From Spirosoma fluviale (GTDB taxonomy: Bacteria; Bacteroidota; Bacteroidia; Cytophagales; Spirosomataceae), in the NCBI GenBank assembly GCA_945885545.1, contig CAMCYZ010000014.1:1-34966 (forward strand): a stretch of 34,966 nt of DNA, read 5' to 3'. Within the stretch, counting starts at the first letter, position 1. Every line of letters starts with the position of its first letter. Shown here in pieces: positions 1 to 8,319 of this stretch. The notes beneath the pieces were generated by a model. The model saw only the letters and a program-made list of their open reading frames with translations, made no database searches and was not told the DNA's origin. A program made the translations under genes and the position numbers.

Positions 1-1
1 G

Positions 2-391
2 ATATTCTACGCTAACCTTCCAGAAGAAACAATTTATTTCCGCGAGAGGTTTAGTGGGTATGGTGGAAGGTATTTTGCACCATTTATTATAAACCTTTTG
101 TTGAATTTCGTGTTTCCATTTTTGATACTAATGGCACGTGATTCTAAAAGAAACAGAACTTTCTTGAAGCTAGCTTGCGGTTCCATTCTTATAGGTCATT
201 GGTTTGATTTTTATCAGATTCAGATGCCTGGAATAGCAAAGGACCAGGGAGGAATCGGTATCATTGAGTGGGGAACTACGCTAACTTTCGCATCATTGTT
301 TATATACTTTGTTGCTAATCAGCTTTCGAAAGCGAATTTGATTCCGAAGAATCATCCGTTTATTGAGGAGAGTGTGCATCATGAGATTTAA
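2..391 (+). CDS. actF: Alternative complex III subunit ActF, C-terminal part (5' end outside window)
   Basis: The reading frame is open from base 2, with no start codon needed inside the window, and stops at 389-391, so only about the last 129 residues are present. The visible part has hydrophobic helices and a short loop (GHWFDFYQIQMPG) of the kind found in the NrfD/ActC/ActF polytopic quinol-oxidising subunits. In Bacteroidota, alternative complex III (actABCDEF) passes electrons from menaquinol to a cytochrome c oxidase, and the act genes are commonly followed at once by coxB and coxA, as here (31-base gap). The assignment to ActF rather than ActC rests mainly on this position as the last act gene. 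Confidence 0.8.
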   Translation: MFYANLPEETIYFRERFSGYGGRYFAPFIINLLLNFVFPFLILMARDSKRNRTFLKLACGSILIGHWFDFYQIQMPGIAKDQGGIGIIEWGTTLTFASLFIYFVANQLSKANLIPKNHPFIEESVHHEI

Positions 392-422
392 TTTTTGTTA
401 AAAGAAAATAATTTTTTTAAAA

Positions 423-1556
423 ATGACCATATTAATAGCTATTTTAGCGATTGTATTCATTGTTTTGACCTTTATGGTTGTGTCAAAAACGCAGTCGATA
501 TTAAAAGGTTTGTCGAAATCAGAAGTAGAGGAATCGGAGTATTTGGGTGCCCCAGACAGATATAATTCTGCCAATGGTGTAGGTTTGTTCGTTTTTTGGC
601 TAATCAGTATCGTGGGTATAGTATGGTCTTTTATTGTTTATAAAAAAGACTTTTTGCCTGAGGCATCTTCTATTCATGGTAAGGAAACGGACTATTGGTT
701 TTGGGTTTCTATGATTGTTATCATGATAGGTTTTTTTATTGTAAACACTTTTTTATTTTTGTTTAGTTATTTGTATCGTCACAACAAAAATAGGAAAGTA
801 ACTTTTTACACCCACAACAATAATTTAGAGATTATTTGGACAACTGTGCCAGCTATAGTTATGGCCGGTTTGGTTTTCACGGGCCTTAGAGTTTGGACAA
901 AAATAACATCAGAAGCTCCAGCCAATGCTGAGCAGATAGATATAATGGGTAAACAATTTGGATGGACGGTGCGTTATGCTGGTGTGGACGATAATCAGTT
1001 TGGAAAGTATAACTATAAATTGATGGATGACGCTGGCGGTAATCCAATGGGCGTGGATTTTTCAGATCCTAATTCTTTTGATGATTTTGCTAATGCTAGT
1101 GAAATGCATATACCTAAAGGCAAGCCAGTTTTGTTAAAGATTAGAGCTCGTGATGTTTTACATAGTGTTTTTATTCCTCACATGAGAGTCAAAATGGACG
1201 CTGTACCTGGTATGCCTACTAAGTTTTGGTTTGTTGCGGATAAGTCAACGGCGGATATGAGAGCGGAATTGGGTAAGCCTGAGTTTAACTATGAAATAGC
1301 TTGTACAGAAATATGTGGGCGTTCGCATTTTGGTATGAAGTTGTTGTTGGTTGTAGACGAGCCTGCGGATTATGAAAAGTGGAAAAAGAGTCAAAAGCCT
1401 CTTCTCACCGAAAATCCTGACCTATTAAATAAAGTACCGGATAATTTGAAAGCCAAAGCTCAGAAGTATACGAGTACTGAGCCTGTGGCAGCAGAAGCTA
1501 CGCCTGAGGTGGTTGCATCGAGTGTTTTAGGAAATTCAAGTAAAGTTTTAAAATAA
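423..1556 (+). CDS. coxB: Cytochrome c oxidase subunit II
   Basis: This is the CuA-carrying subunit of a heme-copper oxidase, which receives electrons on the periplasmic side. The 377-residue protein has an N-terminal helix (about 2-20) and further helices near 52-73, 92-118 and 137-157, more than the usual two. The cupredoxin domain follows. The CuA ligands are all present: H247, then C294, E296, C298, H302 and M305 in CTEICGRSHFGM. There is no fused cytochrome c domain; the tail (about 345-377) is Ala/Pro/Glu-rich. The extra N-terminal helices fit Bacteroidota subunit II proteins that work with alternative complex III. The start codon is 7 bases before coxA's upstream partner region and the gene ends 7 bases before coxA. 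Confidence 0.95.
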   Translation: MTILIAILAIVFIVLTFMVVSKTQSILKGLSKSEVEESEYLGAPDRYNSANGVGLFVFWLISIVGIVWSFIVYKKDFLPEASSIHGKETDYWFWVSMIVIMIGFFIVNTFLFLFSYLYRHNKNRKVTFYTHNNNLEIIWTTVPAIVMAGLVFTGLRVWTKITSEAPANAEQIDIMGKQFGWTVRYAGVDDNQFGKYNYKLMDDAGGNPMGVDFSDPNSFDDFANASEMHIPKGKPVLLKIRARDVLHSVFIPHMRVKMDAVPGMPTKFWFVADKSTADMRAELGKPEFNYEIACTEICGRSHFGMKLLLVVDEPADYEKWKKSQKPLLTENPDLLNKVPDNLKAKAQKYTSTEPVAAEATPEVVASSVLGNSSKVLK

Positions 1557-1563
1557 TATATAT

Positions 1564-3450
1564 ATGTCAACTGTTTCTCAGGTAGAAGTACACGAACATA
1601 GTGAGCATGCTCACGAAGAACACCACGAGTTGGGTTTTATCAGGAAATATATATTTTCCGAAGACCACAAGGTCATAGCGAAGCAGTATTTGATTTCAGG
1701 TATTGTTTGGGCTGTTTTAGGTGCATTAATGTCGGTGGTTTTTCGTCTACAATTGGGTTTTCCAGAAATGGATATGGCCTGGATGAAGCCTTTTCTAGGT
1801 GACTGGATTAGTCTTGATAACAAGGGTTTGGGTAAATTAGACCCTAACTTTTATCTTGCTTTGGTTACTATGCATGGTACGATCATGGTGTTTTTCGTGC
1901 TAACGGCTGGTTTGAGTGGAACGTTTTCTAATTTTTTGATTCCTCTACAAATTGGTGCCCGTGACATGGCTTCTGGTTTTATGAACATGTTGTCTTACTG
2001 GATATTTTTTATATCTAGCGTGGTAATGTTTGTTTCGCTTTTTATCAAAACTGGACCTGCAGGCGGTAGCTGGGTTATTTATCCTCCCCTTAGTGCTTTG
2101 AAAGAAGCGAATCCTGGTTCGGGTGATGGTATGACGCTATGGCTGGTATCTATGGCATTATTTATTGTTTCTAGTTTGTTAGGAGGTATTAACTATGTAA
2201 CTACTGTTATAAATCTTAGAACAAAGGGCATGTCTATGGATAAATTGCCTTTGACCATTTGGGCATTTACTTTTACAGCGATTTTAGGTATCCTTTCATT
2301 TCCAGTTTTGTTGTCGGCTGCTTTATTATTGATTTTTGACAGAAGTTTCGGTACCAGTTTTTATTTGTCAGACATCTATATTAATGGTCAGGCTTTGCCC
2401 AATCAGGGTGGCAGTCCTATATTGTTTCAGCATTTATTTTGGTTCCTAGGGCACCCAGAGGTTTATATCGTTATTCTTCCGGCATTGGGCTTAACATCTG
2501 AGGTTATTGCTACCAATTCTAGAAAACCAATTTTTGGCTACAAAGCAATGATTTTCTCTATGGCAGGGATTATGTTCCTAGCATTTATTGTTTGGGCTCA
2601 CCATATGTTTGTGACTGGTATGAATCCATTTTTGGGCTCGGTGTTTATGTTGTTAACACTCATAATAGCTGTACCTTCGGCGGTGAAAGGTTTTAACTAT
2701 ATAACGACACTTTGGAAGGGCAATATTATTTTTACTCCTGCTATGTTATTTGCCATTGGTTTGGTTTCTTTCTTTATCTCTGGTGGTCTCACCGGTATTA
2801 TACTTGGAAACTCTGCCTTAGATATTCAATTGCACGATACATACTTTGTTGTTGCCCACTTCCACTTAGTAATGGGTTCTGCGGCAATATTTGGTATGCT
2901 TGCGGGTGTTTACCATTGGTTTCCGAAGATGTTCGGTAGAATGATGAATAACTCCATGGGATACATTCACTTTTGGATTACTTTCATCGGTGTTTATTTG
3001 GTCTTTTTCCCTATGCATTACATTGGTATTGCGGGTTTCCCTCGTAGGTATTATCAGTGGTCGGGCTTTGAGACCTTCAATACTTACATGGATTTGAATG
3101 CTTTTATAACTATTGCAGCTATAATTACAGTGTTTGCTCAGGCTGTCTTTATATTTAACTTTGTGTATTCCATTTTCTGGGGCAAAAAAGCTTCGGCGAA
3201 TCCTTGGAAGTCAAATACTTTGGAGTGGACTACTCCAATTAACCCGGGGCATGGCAACTGGCCTGGGGAGATACCTACTGTTTACAGATGGCCTTACGAT
3301 TATTCTAAGCCTGGTGCTCCTGATGATTTTATTCCTCAAAACGTACCGTATTCAGCTACCCCTGAGTCTAATTTACCAGAGGAGAATGAGTTAATTGCGG
3401 CTGAGAAGGAAATTAATAGTATCAAATACGATACTTCGCTTCACGATTAA
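1564..3450 (+). CDS. coxA: Cytochrome c oxidase subunit I
   Basis: This is the catalytic subunit that reduces O2 and pumps protons, with 12 or more membrane helices in 628 residues. The ligands are visible: H104 and H434 for low-spin heme a, H432 for heme a3, and H297, H346 and H347 for CuB. Y301 in GHPEVY is the residue cross-linked to His in this family. E299 of the D-channel and K375 (in PSAVKGF) of the K-channel are present, which fits an A1-type enzyme. The N-terminus before the first helix is unusually rich in histidine (six His between residues 10 and 21). The gene is 7 bases after coxB and is followed by a strong hairpin terminator. Confidence 0.97.
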   Translation: MSTVSQVEVHEHSEHAHEEHHELGFIRKYIFSEDHKVIAKQYLISGIVWAVLGALMSVVFRLQLGFPEMDMAWMKPFLGDWISLDNKGLGKLDPNFYLALVTMHGTIMVFFVLTAGLSGTFSNFLIPLQIGARDMASGFMNMLSYWIFFISSVVMFVSLFIKTGPAGGSWVIYPPLSALKEANPGSGDGMTLWLVSMALFIVSSLLGGINYVTTVINLRTKGMSMDKLPLTIWAFTFTAILGILSFPVLLSAALLLIFDRSFGTSFYLSDIYINGQALPNQGGSPILFQHLFWFLGHPEVYIVILPALGLTSEVIATNSRKPIFGYKAMIFSMAGIMFLAFIVWAHHMFVTGMNPFLGSVFMLLTLIIAVPSAVKGFNYITTLWKGNIIFTPAMLFAIGLVSFFISGGLTGIILGNSALDIQLHDTYFVVAHFHLVMGSAAIFGMLAGVYHWFPKMFGRMMNNSMGYIHFWITFIGVYLVFFPMHYIGIAGFPRRYYQWSGFETFNTYMDLNAFITIAAIITVFAQAVFIFNFVYSIFWGKKASANPWKSNTLEWTTPINPGHGNWPGEIPTVYRWPYDYSKPGAPDDFIPQNVPYSATPESNLPEENELIAAEKEINSIKYDTSLHD

Positions 3451-3467
3451 TAAAATAATATTTTAAT

Positions 3468-3506
3468 AAAGTACAATGGAGTGTTTCGTTCCATTGTACT
3501 TTTTTT
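3468..3506 (+). terminator. Intrinsic terminator between coxA and ctaA
   Basis: A 13-bp perfect stem is formed by 3468-3480 (AAAGTACAATGGA) and 3490-3502, with a 9-base loop and a run of T to 3506. It starts 17 bases after the coxA stop. It ends only about 7 bases before the likely ctaA start, so expression of ctaA and the genes after it must depend on read-through or on a promoter inside coxA. Confidence 0.85.
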
Positions 3507-3513
3507 GCATAAA

Positions 3514-4461
3514 GTGGTTCAATTATTCAGAAGATTTGGTGTTTTAACAATTCTGGCTGTTATAGGTCTGATATTTGTTGGGGGATTTGTAAGGGCCTCG
3601 GGGGCTGGTATGGGGTGTCCTGACTGGCCAAAATGTTTTGGAATGTGGATTCCACCTACTTCAATAGATCAACTTCCTGTAAACTACCAGTCTATTTTTG
3701 GGGTTAAGCTCAAAGGTGAGGTGGAGTTTAATGCTGTTAAGACTTGGATAGAATATATTAATCGTCTTTTGGGTGTTTTGGTCGGATTCTTCATTTTTTT
3801 GACTTTTGTTTTTTCGTACAAGGCATACTTTAAAAAGAATCGGTCGATTTTCTATTTAAGTTTTTTGGCTTTTGTTTTAGTGTTGTTCGAGGGTTGGTTG
3901 GGATCTAAAGTGGTTTCTTCCGAACTCATGCCAGGACTCATAACTATTCACATGATATTGGCAGTTATAATTTTGGGTATATTGGTTTTAGCAATTTTAA
4001 AGACATTTTTTTTACAAGGAATTATAAAGGAACTTGAAAATACTAGAGATATTAGGTTTTTGATTTTTATCGTTTTGTTGATCAGTGTAGGACAGTTGGT
4101 TTTTGGCACTCAAATAAGAGAAGGTGTGGATTTGGCTCAGAAGGAATTGGGCTATGATAATCGGCACTTGTGGGTTAATTCTGTAATGGGTAAGGTTAAT
4201 TTTCATTCGGTTTTGGGTTTAATTATCTTGGGCTTGCAGTTTTTGATTAACAGTAAAATTCAAGGACGCTTTAAAGGTTTGCTGATAAGTTCGTTTTCAA
4301 CGGGGACGCTTTTTTTTATTGTATTGAGTATTTTGACTGGAGTATTACTTAGATTTTTTGGCTTCCCTGCGTTTGCACAACCACTTCATCTTACTTTTGG
4401 TGTTGTTATTTTAGTTTTTCAATTTGTGTTGTTATTTCTTACTAAACCTCAAATTGCCTAA
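3514..4461 (+). CDS. ctaA: Heme A synthase (COX15/CtaA family)
   Basis: CtaA oxidises the methyl group of heme O to the formyl of heme A in the membrane, the cofactor of the oxidase encoded around it. The protein has about eight helices and the family signature VGGFVRASGAGMGCPDWPKC, with the cysteine pair C35 and C41. Three of the expected four heme histidines are visible: H146, H231 and H292. The fourth position, in the ExxH motif of the first half, reads E80-Y-I-N83, so His is replaced by Asn. I chose GTG at 3514, which gives VVQLFRRFGV and matches the usual N-terminus. An upstream in-frame GTG at 3481 falls in the loop of the terminator and is unlikely. Two bases separate it from ctaB. Confidence 0.9.
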   Translation: MVQLFRRFGVLTILAVIGLIFVGGFVRASGAGMGCPDWPKCFGMWIPPTSIDQLPVNYQSIFGVKLKGEVEFNAVKTWIEYINRLLGVLVGFFIFLTFVFSYKAYFKKNRSIFYLSFLAFVLVLFEGWLGSKVVSSELMPGLITIHMILAVIILGILVLAILKTFFLQGIIKELENTRDIRFLIFIVLLISVGQLVFGTQIREGVDLAQKELGYDNRHLWVNSVMGKVNFHSVLGLIILGLQFLINSKIQGRFKGLLISSFSTGTLFFIVLSILTGVLLRFFGFPAFAQPLHLTFGVVILVFQFVLLFLTKPQIA

Positions 4462-4463
4462 AA

Positions 4464-5342
4464 ATGGAAAGTAGTATGAAAATTTCTTTCTCTCAAAAAA
4501 TGAGGGCATATTTTGATTTAACGAAGTTTAGACTATCCTTAACTGTGGTATTTTCTAGCTGTTTTGGATATGGTTTGTATTCCACAGATATTGATGCAGT
4601 AAGTTTATTGGTTTTTGGTTTGTCTGCATTTTGTATTACCGCAGCTGCCAACATAATTAATCAAATAAAAGAAATTGAACTTGACAAGTTGATGACTAGG
4701 ACGGCAAATCGTCCATTACCATCAGGTCGATTACGTATTTCTGAGGCTGCGATTTTCGGTTTTTTGATTGGGACTTTGGGATTATGCACTATTGCATTTA
4801 GGTTTAATTTTTCTGCAGGACTGCTTTCATTGTTGTCTCTTATACTTTACGGGTTTGTATATACACCTCTAAAAAGGGTTGGGCCTATTGCTGTAGCTGT
4901 AGGTGCACTTCCTGGAGCGTTTCCTCCAATGATTGGGTGGGTAGCGGCTTCAGGTCATTTTGGTCTCGAGCCAGGCATTCTTTTTGCTATACAATTTTTC
5001 TGGCAGTTTCCTCATTTTTGGGCTATTGCATGGGTTTTGGATGATGACTATAAAAAAGCTGGATTTAAATTGCTTCCTTCTAAGGGAGGTAAGGATTTGA
5101 ATTCAGCAATTCAAATAATGATTTACACCTTGTTTTTGTTACCTCTGTGTTGGGTTCCCTATTATTTGCAAATGACTAGAATTGACTCGGCGGTTGTAGC
5201 TATGCTATGTGGTATTTTATTTTTAGCACAAACCCTTTTTTTGATGAAAGAACGAACAAAGAAAGCGGCTATGGGTTTAATGTTTGGTTCTTTTCTGTAT
5301 TTGCCGATAGTGCAAATCGCATATTTAATGAATAAGTTTTAA
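4464..5342 (+). CDS. ctaB: Protoheme IX farnesyltransferase (heme O synthase)
   Basis: This UbiA-family membrane prenyltransferase adds a farnesyl group to heme b to make heme O, the substrate of CtaA. The 292 residues contain the allylic diphosphate/Mg2+ site N66-Q-I-K-E70-...-D74 followed by MTRTANRPLPSGR, the YTPLKR segment, and the second Asp-rich region DDDYKKAGFKLLP after FWQFPHFWAIAW. About nine helices are expected. A second Met at codon 5 is an alternative start. The stop shares one base with the next ATG (TAATG), so translation is probably coupled. Confidence 0.95.
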   Translation: MESSMKISFSQKMRAYFDLTKFRLSLTVVFSSCFGYGLYSTDIDAVSLLVFGLSAFCITAAANIINQIKEIELDKLMTRTANRPLPSGRLRISEAAIFGFLIGTLGLCTIAFRFNFSAGLLSLLSLILYGFVYTPLKRVGPIAVAVGALPGAFPPMIGWVAASGHFGLEPGILFAIQFFWQFPHFWAIAWVLDDDYKKAGFKLLPSKGGKDLNSAIQIMIYTLFLLPLCWVPYYLQMTRIDSAVVAMLCGILFLAQTLFLMKERTKKAAMGLMFGSFLYLPIVQIAYLMNKF

Positions 5343-5914
5343 TGAAAAAAGATATTGAAATTACTAAACCGATTCTTACAGTAAACAAATGGAAGTTTAT
5401 TGTGTGGCTTTTTATTGTTACAATTATCATGTTTTTTGCGGCTTTCACCAGTGCTTATTTGGTTAGAAGGGCAGAAGGTAATTGGACCGAATTCGAAATT
5501 CCACCTATTTTTTATTACAGTACGGCGGTGCTATTGTTAAGTAGTGTATTTATGCACTTGGGTTATAAAGCAGCTAAAAAAGATAATTTCAATAGTCTGA
5601 AGTTGTACATCTCAATAACGTTTGTGGCAGGTATGATTTTCTTGGTGATGCAATATATGGGATGGACTATTTTGCAGAAAGAGGGAGTATTCTTGAAAGG
5701 AAATCCAGCTGAATCTTTTTATTACATACTCACGGGACTGCACGGCTTTCATTTAGTCACAGGACTGGTAGTGCTATTTTTCTCTTTTTTGGAGGCCTTT
5801 AAGATGAATATACATGCTAAGAACCTGATTAGAATAGAAGTATGTGCTACATATTGGCATTTTTTAGATATTCTTTGGGTTTACTTACTTTTGTTTTTGG
5901 TGTTTTTTAGATAA
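5342..5914 (+). CDS. Cytochrome c oxidase subunit III family protein (first of two in tandem)
   Basis: The 190-residue membrane protein has five predicted helices. It carries subunit III signatures in its C-terminal half: GLHGFHLVTGLVVL and YWHFLDILWVYLLLFLVFF. Subunit III binds subunit I and stabilises proton uptake; it has no metal centre. This protein is shorter than the following paralogue (253 residues) and lacks that protein's long loop between helices, so the two are not simple duplicates. Bacteroidota oxidase clusters often carry such a tandem pair. It overlaps ctaB by one base and is followed by an 84-base AT-rich gap with only a weak 5-bp hairpin (5943-5957) before a T run. Confidence 0.88.
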   Translation: MKKDIEITKPILTVNKWKFIVWLFIVTIIMFFAAFTSAYLVRRAEGNWTEFEIPPIFYYSTAVLLLSSVFMHLGYKAAKKDNFNSLKLYISITFVAGMIFLVMQYMGWTILQKEGVFLKGNPAESFYYILTGLHGFHLVTGLVVLFFSFLEAFKMNIHAKNLIRIEVCATYWHFLDILWVYLLLFLVFFR

Positions 5915-5998
5915 AAATTTGATTCAGATTCAAGTTTTATAAGATTTTTTCGAAATCATTTTTTAAATTTGTTCGATAATTTAAACTAATTTGTTTTT

Positions 5999-6760
5999 AT
6001 GGCTGTTGCGAATGCTCCTGCGAATCCGGATCATCTTACTTGGCAAGGTGGTACTCAACCGATGAAAGTTGGTTATGGAAAATTAATGATGTGGATATTT
6101 TTATTGTCTGACACATTTACTTTTTCAGCATTACTTGTCTCTTATGGTTTAGTACGATTCAGTTTTCCCACATTTAAAGATGTCCTGCCGGACATGACTT
6201 ATAAGACTTTTGAATTGTCTCAGGACTATTGGCCAATTCCGGAGAAGGTTTTCGAAGCTGTTCCTTTTTTACATGGAATATCTCTTCCTTTGGTTTTTGT
6301 TGGATTGATGACTTTCATTTTAATATTTAGCTCGGTAACTATGGTATTGGCTGTTGAAGCGGGTCATAGGAAAGATAAAGCGGATGTTGAGAAATGGATG
6401 CTTTGGACTATTCTTGGTGGATTCATGTTTTTGGGGTCTCAGGCTTGGGAATGGGCTCACTTTATTCATGGTACTGAAAACGGTATGACTTTGGCTAACG
6501 GAGCTAAGGTTTTTGGTGCTAACTTAGTCCAAAACGAATATGGTCCAGCTGCATTTGCTGATTTCTTCTTTTTTATAACAGGTTTTCACGGGACACACGT
6601 TCTTTCCGGGGTAGTATTGAATATAATGATTTTTTATAATGCCACTAATGGTGTATATGAAAGACGTGGTCATTATGAAATGGTAGAAAAGGTAGGTCTT
6701 TATTGGCACTTTGTAGATTTGGTTTGGGTGTTTGTATTTACGTTTTTTTATTTGGTTTAA
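5999..6760 (+). CDS. coxC: Cytochrome c oxidase subunit III
   Basis: This is the longer subunit III protein, with 253 residues and five main helices. The signature positions are present: SQAWEWAHFIHG, FFITGFHGTHVLSGVVLN and the C-terminal YWHFVDLVWVFVFTFFYLV. Between the first helices is a hydrophilic loop of about 45 residues (FPTFKDVLPDMTYKTFELSQ onward) that the tandem partner lacks. The conserved Glu of the GSQAWEW segment is the family's lipid or proton-site residue. It lies in the same strand cluster as subunits II, I and IV. The product is probably the main subunit III of the complex, but sequence alone does not show which paralogue is incorporated. Confidence 0.92.
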   Translation: MAVANAPANPDHLTWQGGTQPMKVGYGKLMMWIFLLSDTFTFSALLVSYGLVRFSFPTFKDVLPDMTYKTFELSQDYWPIPEKVFEAVPFLHGISLPLVFVGLMTFILIFSSVTMVLAVEAGHRKDKADVEKWMLWTILGGFMFLGSQAWEWAHFIHGTENGMTLANGAKVFGANLVQNEYGPAAFADFFFFITGFHGTHVLSGVVLNIMIFYNATNGVYERRGHYEMVEKVGLYWHFVDLVWVFVFTFFYLV

Positions 6761-6780
6761 TTTTTTAAAAGATATTTAAG

Positions 6781-7113
6781 ATGGGACATTCAGTAGAAAA
6801 TTCAACAGAAGGGCAAAAGCCACAAACCAAAGAGTTGTGGAAAGTATTCTGGATACTTTTAGTAATTACTGCGGTAGAATTTGTAATCGCATTCCAAATT
6901 AGTTCGGATAGCGATTTTGGAAAATGGCTGAAGATAAGTTTGTTTATTCTTTTAACTTTTGTAAAATCGTTTTATATCGTGGGTAATTTTATGCACTTAC
7001 GTCATGAAGTTAAGTCTATGATATGGACCATAGTTATACCTGTAGTGTTTGTTGTTTGGCTTTTAGCTGCGTTGGTTTACTTTGAGGGTGGATACATAGG
7101 TGAAGTTAGATAA
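6781..7113 (+). CDS. coxD: Cytochrome c oxidase subunit IV (CyoD/COX4_pro-like)
   Basis: The 110-residue protein has a hydrophilic N-terminus (about 1-20) and three predicted helices, the usual shape of the small bacterial subunit IV, which packs against subunits I and III. The middle segment has SFYIVGNFMHLRHEVKSM, which matches the conserved FMHL(R/K) stretch of the family. It starts 20 bases after coxC and its stop codon is directly followed by the ATG of the SCO1 gene, so it belongs to the same transcript. Confidence 0.88.
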   Translation: MGHSVENSTEGQKPQTKELWKVFWILLVITAVEFVIAFQISSDSDFGKWLKISLFILLTFVKSFYIVGNFMHLRHEVKSMIWTIVIPVVFVVWLLAALVYFEGGYIGEVR

Positions 7114-7791
7114 ATGTTGAAAAAATATATTAAGGCCGGAATACTCCTTATCGTTTTGGGTGTTCCGGCTTTTGTTTTTATCTTTTTGAAGGTTTTCGGA
7201 GAAAACAAGTTCGATTTACCTCACTATTTCCCTGAGCTAGACGAGTCGGGCGAAGTAAAATCGGTAGATGGAGACACTGTTTTTGTTGTTGCTCCCCGTT
7301 TTAAGCTTACTGATCAAGACAGTGTATTCATTGATTACCAGCATTCCGATATTTCAGTAGTAAGCTTCTTTTTTAGTCGTTGTGGGACAGTTTGCCCAAT
7401 CACAAACAAAAATCTACTGAGAGTGGCTGAAAATTTCAAGGCCAACGACGCTATAAAAATCTACTCATTTACGGTAGATCCTGTTTTTGACCGACCCCAT
7501 GTTTTGAGGAGTTATGCCAGTGAACTGGGGGCAAATTATAAGAATTGGAAATTTTTGACTGGCGATAAAAAATACATTTACGATTTGGCCATAAAGGGTT
7601 TTAAGCTTCCGGTTTCTGATGCCTCTGAATACGACAAAAATATTGTTGATATTGACCAAACTTTTATCCACTCCGACAAGTTATTATTGATAGATTCCAA
7701 AGGTCATATTAGAGGTATTTATGAAGGTACCAATAAGTCTGATATCGAACGTTTGGTGGTAGAAATAAAAGTTTTATTAAAAGATAATTAA
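7114..7791 (+). CDS. SCO1/SenC copper chaperone
   Basis: SCO proteins are membrane-anchored thioredoxin-fold proteins that deliver copper to, or reduce, the CuA site of subunit II. The 225-residue protein has one N-terminal membrane anchor (about 8-27). The copper-binding CxxxC is FFFSRCGTVCP (C90 and C94), and the distal ligand is H186 in DQTFIHSDKLLLID. All three copper ligands are therefore present. The gene starts immediately after the coxD stop and is followed by the DUF420 gene after 2 bases. Its place beside coxB fits a role in CuA assembly. Confidence 0.93.
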   Translation: MLKKYIKAGILLIVLGVPAFVFIFLKVFGENKFDLPHYFPELDESGEVKSVDGDTVFVVAPRFKLTDQDSVFIDYQHSDISVVSFFFSRCGTVCPITNKNLLRVAENFKANDAIKIYSFTVDPVFDRPHVLRSYASELGANYKNWKFLTGDKKYIYDLAIKGFKLPVSDASEYDKNIVDIDQTFIHSDKLLLIDSKGHIRGIYEGTNKSDIERLVVEIKVLLKDN

Positions 7792-7793
7792 AA

Positions 7794-8318
7794 GTGGAGA
7801 AAAAAGGTCTTTTCAGTAGTATTAATGTTATTTCGGTTGTAATACCCGTGGTTGTTGCTATCTTATTGGGTATAAGAACAAAGTTAGATTTGGGGTCATG
7901 GACACAAAACTTGCCTTTTGTTAATGCGGTCATCAATTCTACTACGGCTGTTCTTCTTATCTTGGGTTTGATTTTGATAAAAAACAGGAACATTGCTGCT
8001 CATAAGTTGGTTATGTCTGCTGCCTTTGGGCTGGGAGGGTTGTTTTTGGTTTTTTATGTAATTTATCATGTGAGTAATCAATCAACACCTTATGGTGGGC
8101 AGGGATTAATAAGGTATTTTTATTACTTTAATCTAATCACACATATTGGTGCTAGCTTAATTGTTCTGCCTTTTGTGTTGCGTGCCTATTATTTTGGATG
8201 GAATAGAATGGATGACAAACACAGGAAAGTGGTGAAAATTGCTTATCCAATATGGCTGTATGTGTCTGTAACGGGTGTTTTGGCTTATGTTTTGATTTCC
8301 CCATATTACAGTTTCTGA
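7794..8318 (+). CDS. DUF420 membrane protein, probable oxidase assembly factor (CtaM/YozB-like)
   Basis: The protein has 174 residues and about five helices. It keeps histidines near helix ends (H70, H92, H117, H143), the pattern of DUF420 proteins. In Staphylococcus aureus a DUF420 protein, CtaM, is needed for a functional aa3-type oxidase, so an assembly role here is reasonable but inferred. The start is GTG at 7794, two bases after the SCO1 stop. No other good start precedes the first helix. The stop is one base before the next ATG. The four histidines could bind heme or copper; nothing in the sequence decides this. Confidence 0.82.
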   Translation: MEKKGLFSSINVISVVIPVVVAILLGIRTKLDLGSWTQNLPFVNAVINSTTAVLLILGLILIKNRNIAAHKLVMSAAFGLGGLFLVFYVIYHVSNQSTPYGGQGLIRYFYYFNLITHIGASLIVLPFVLRAYYFGWNRMDDKHRKVVKIAYPIWLYVSVTGVLAYVLISPYYSF

Positions 8319-8319
8319 T

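Noticed and set aside
3481-3513. GTG at 3481 as start of heme A synthase
   Set aside because: It lies in the loop of a strong terminator, and the 11 added residues are encoded by the hairpin arm and T tract; GTG 3514 gives the normal N-terminus.
5943-5965. Hairpin before coxC as a second internal terminator
   Set aside because: The stem is only 5 bp (GATTT/AAATC), too weak to count despite the T run after it.
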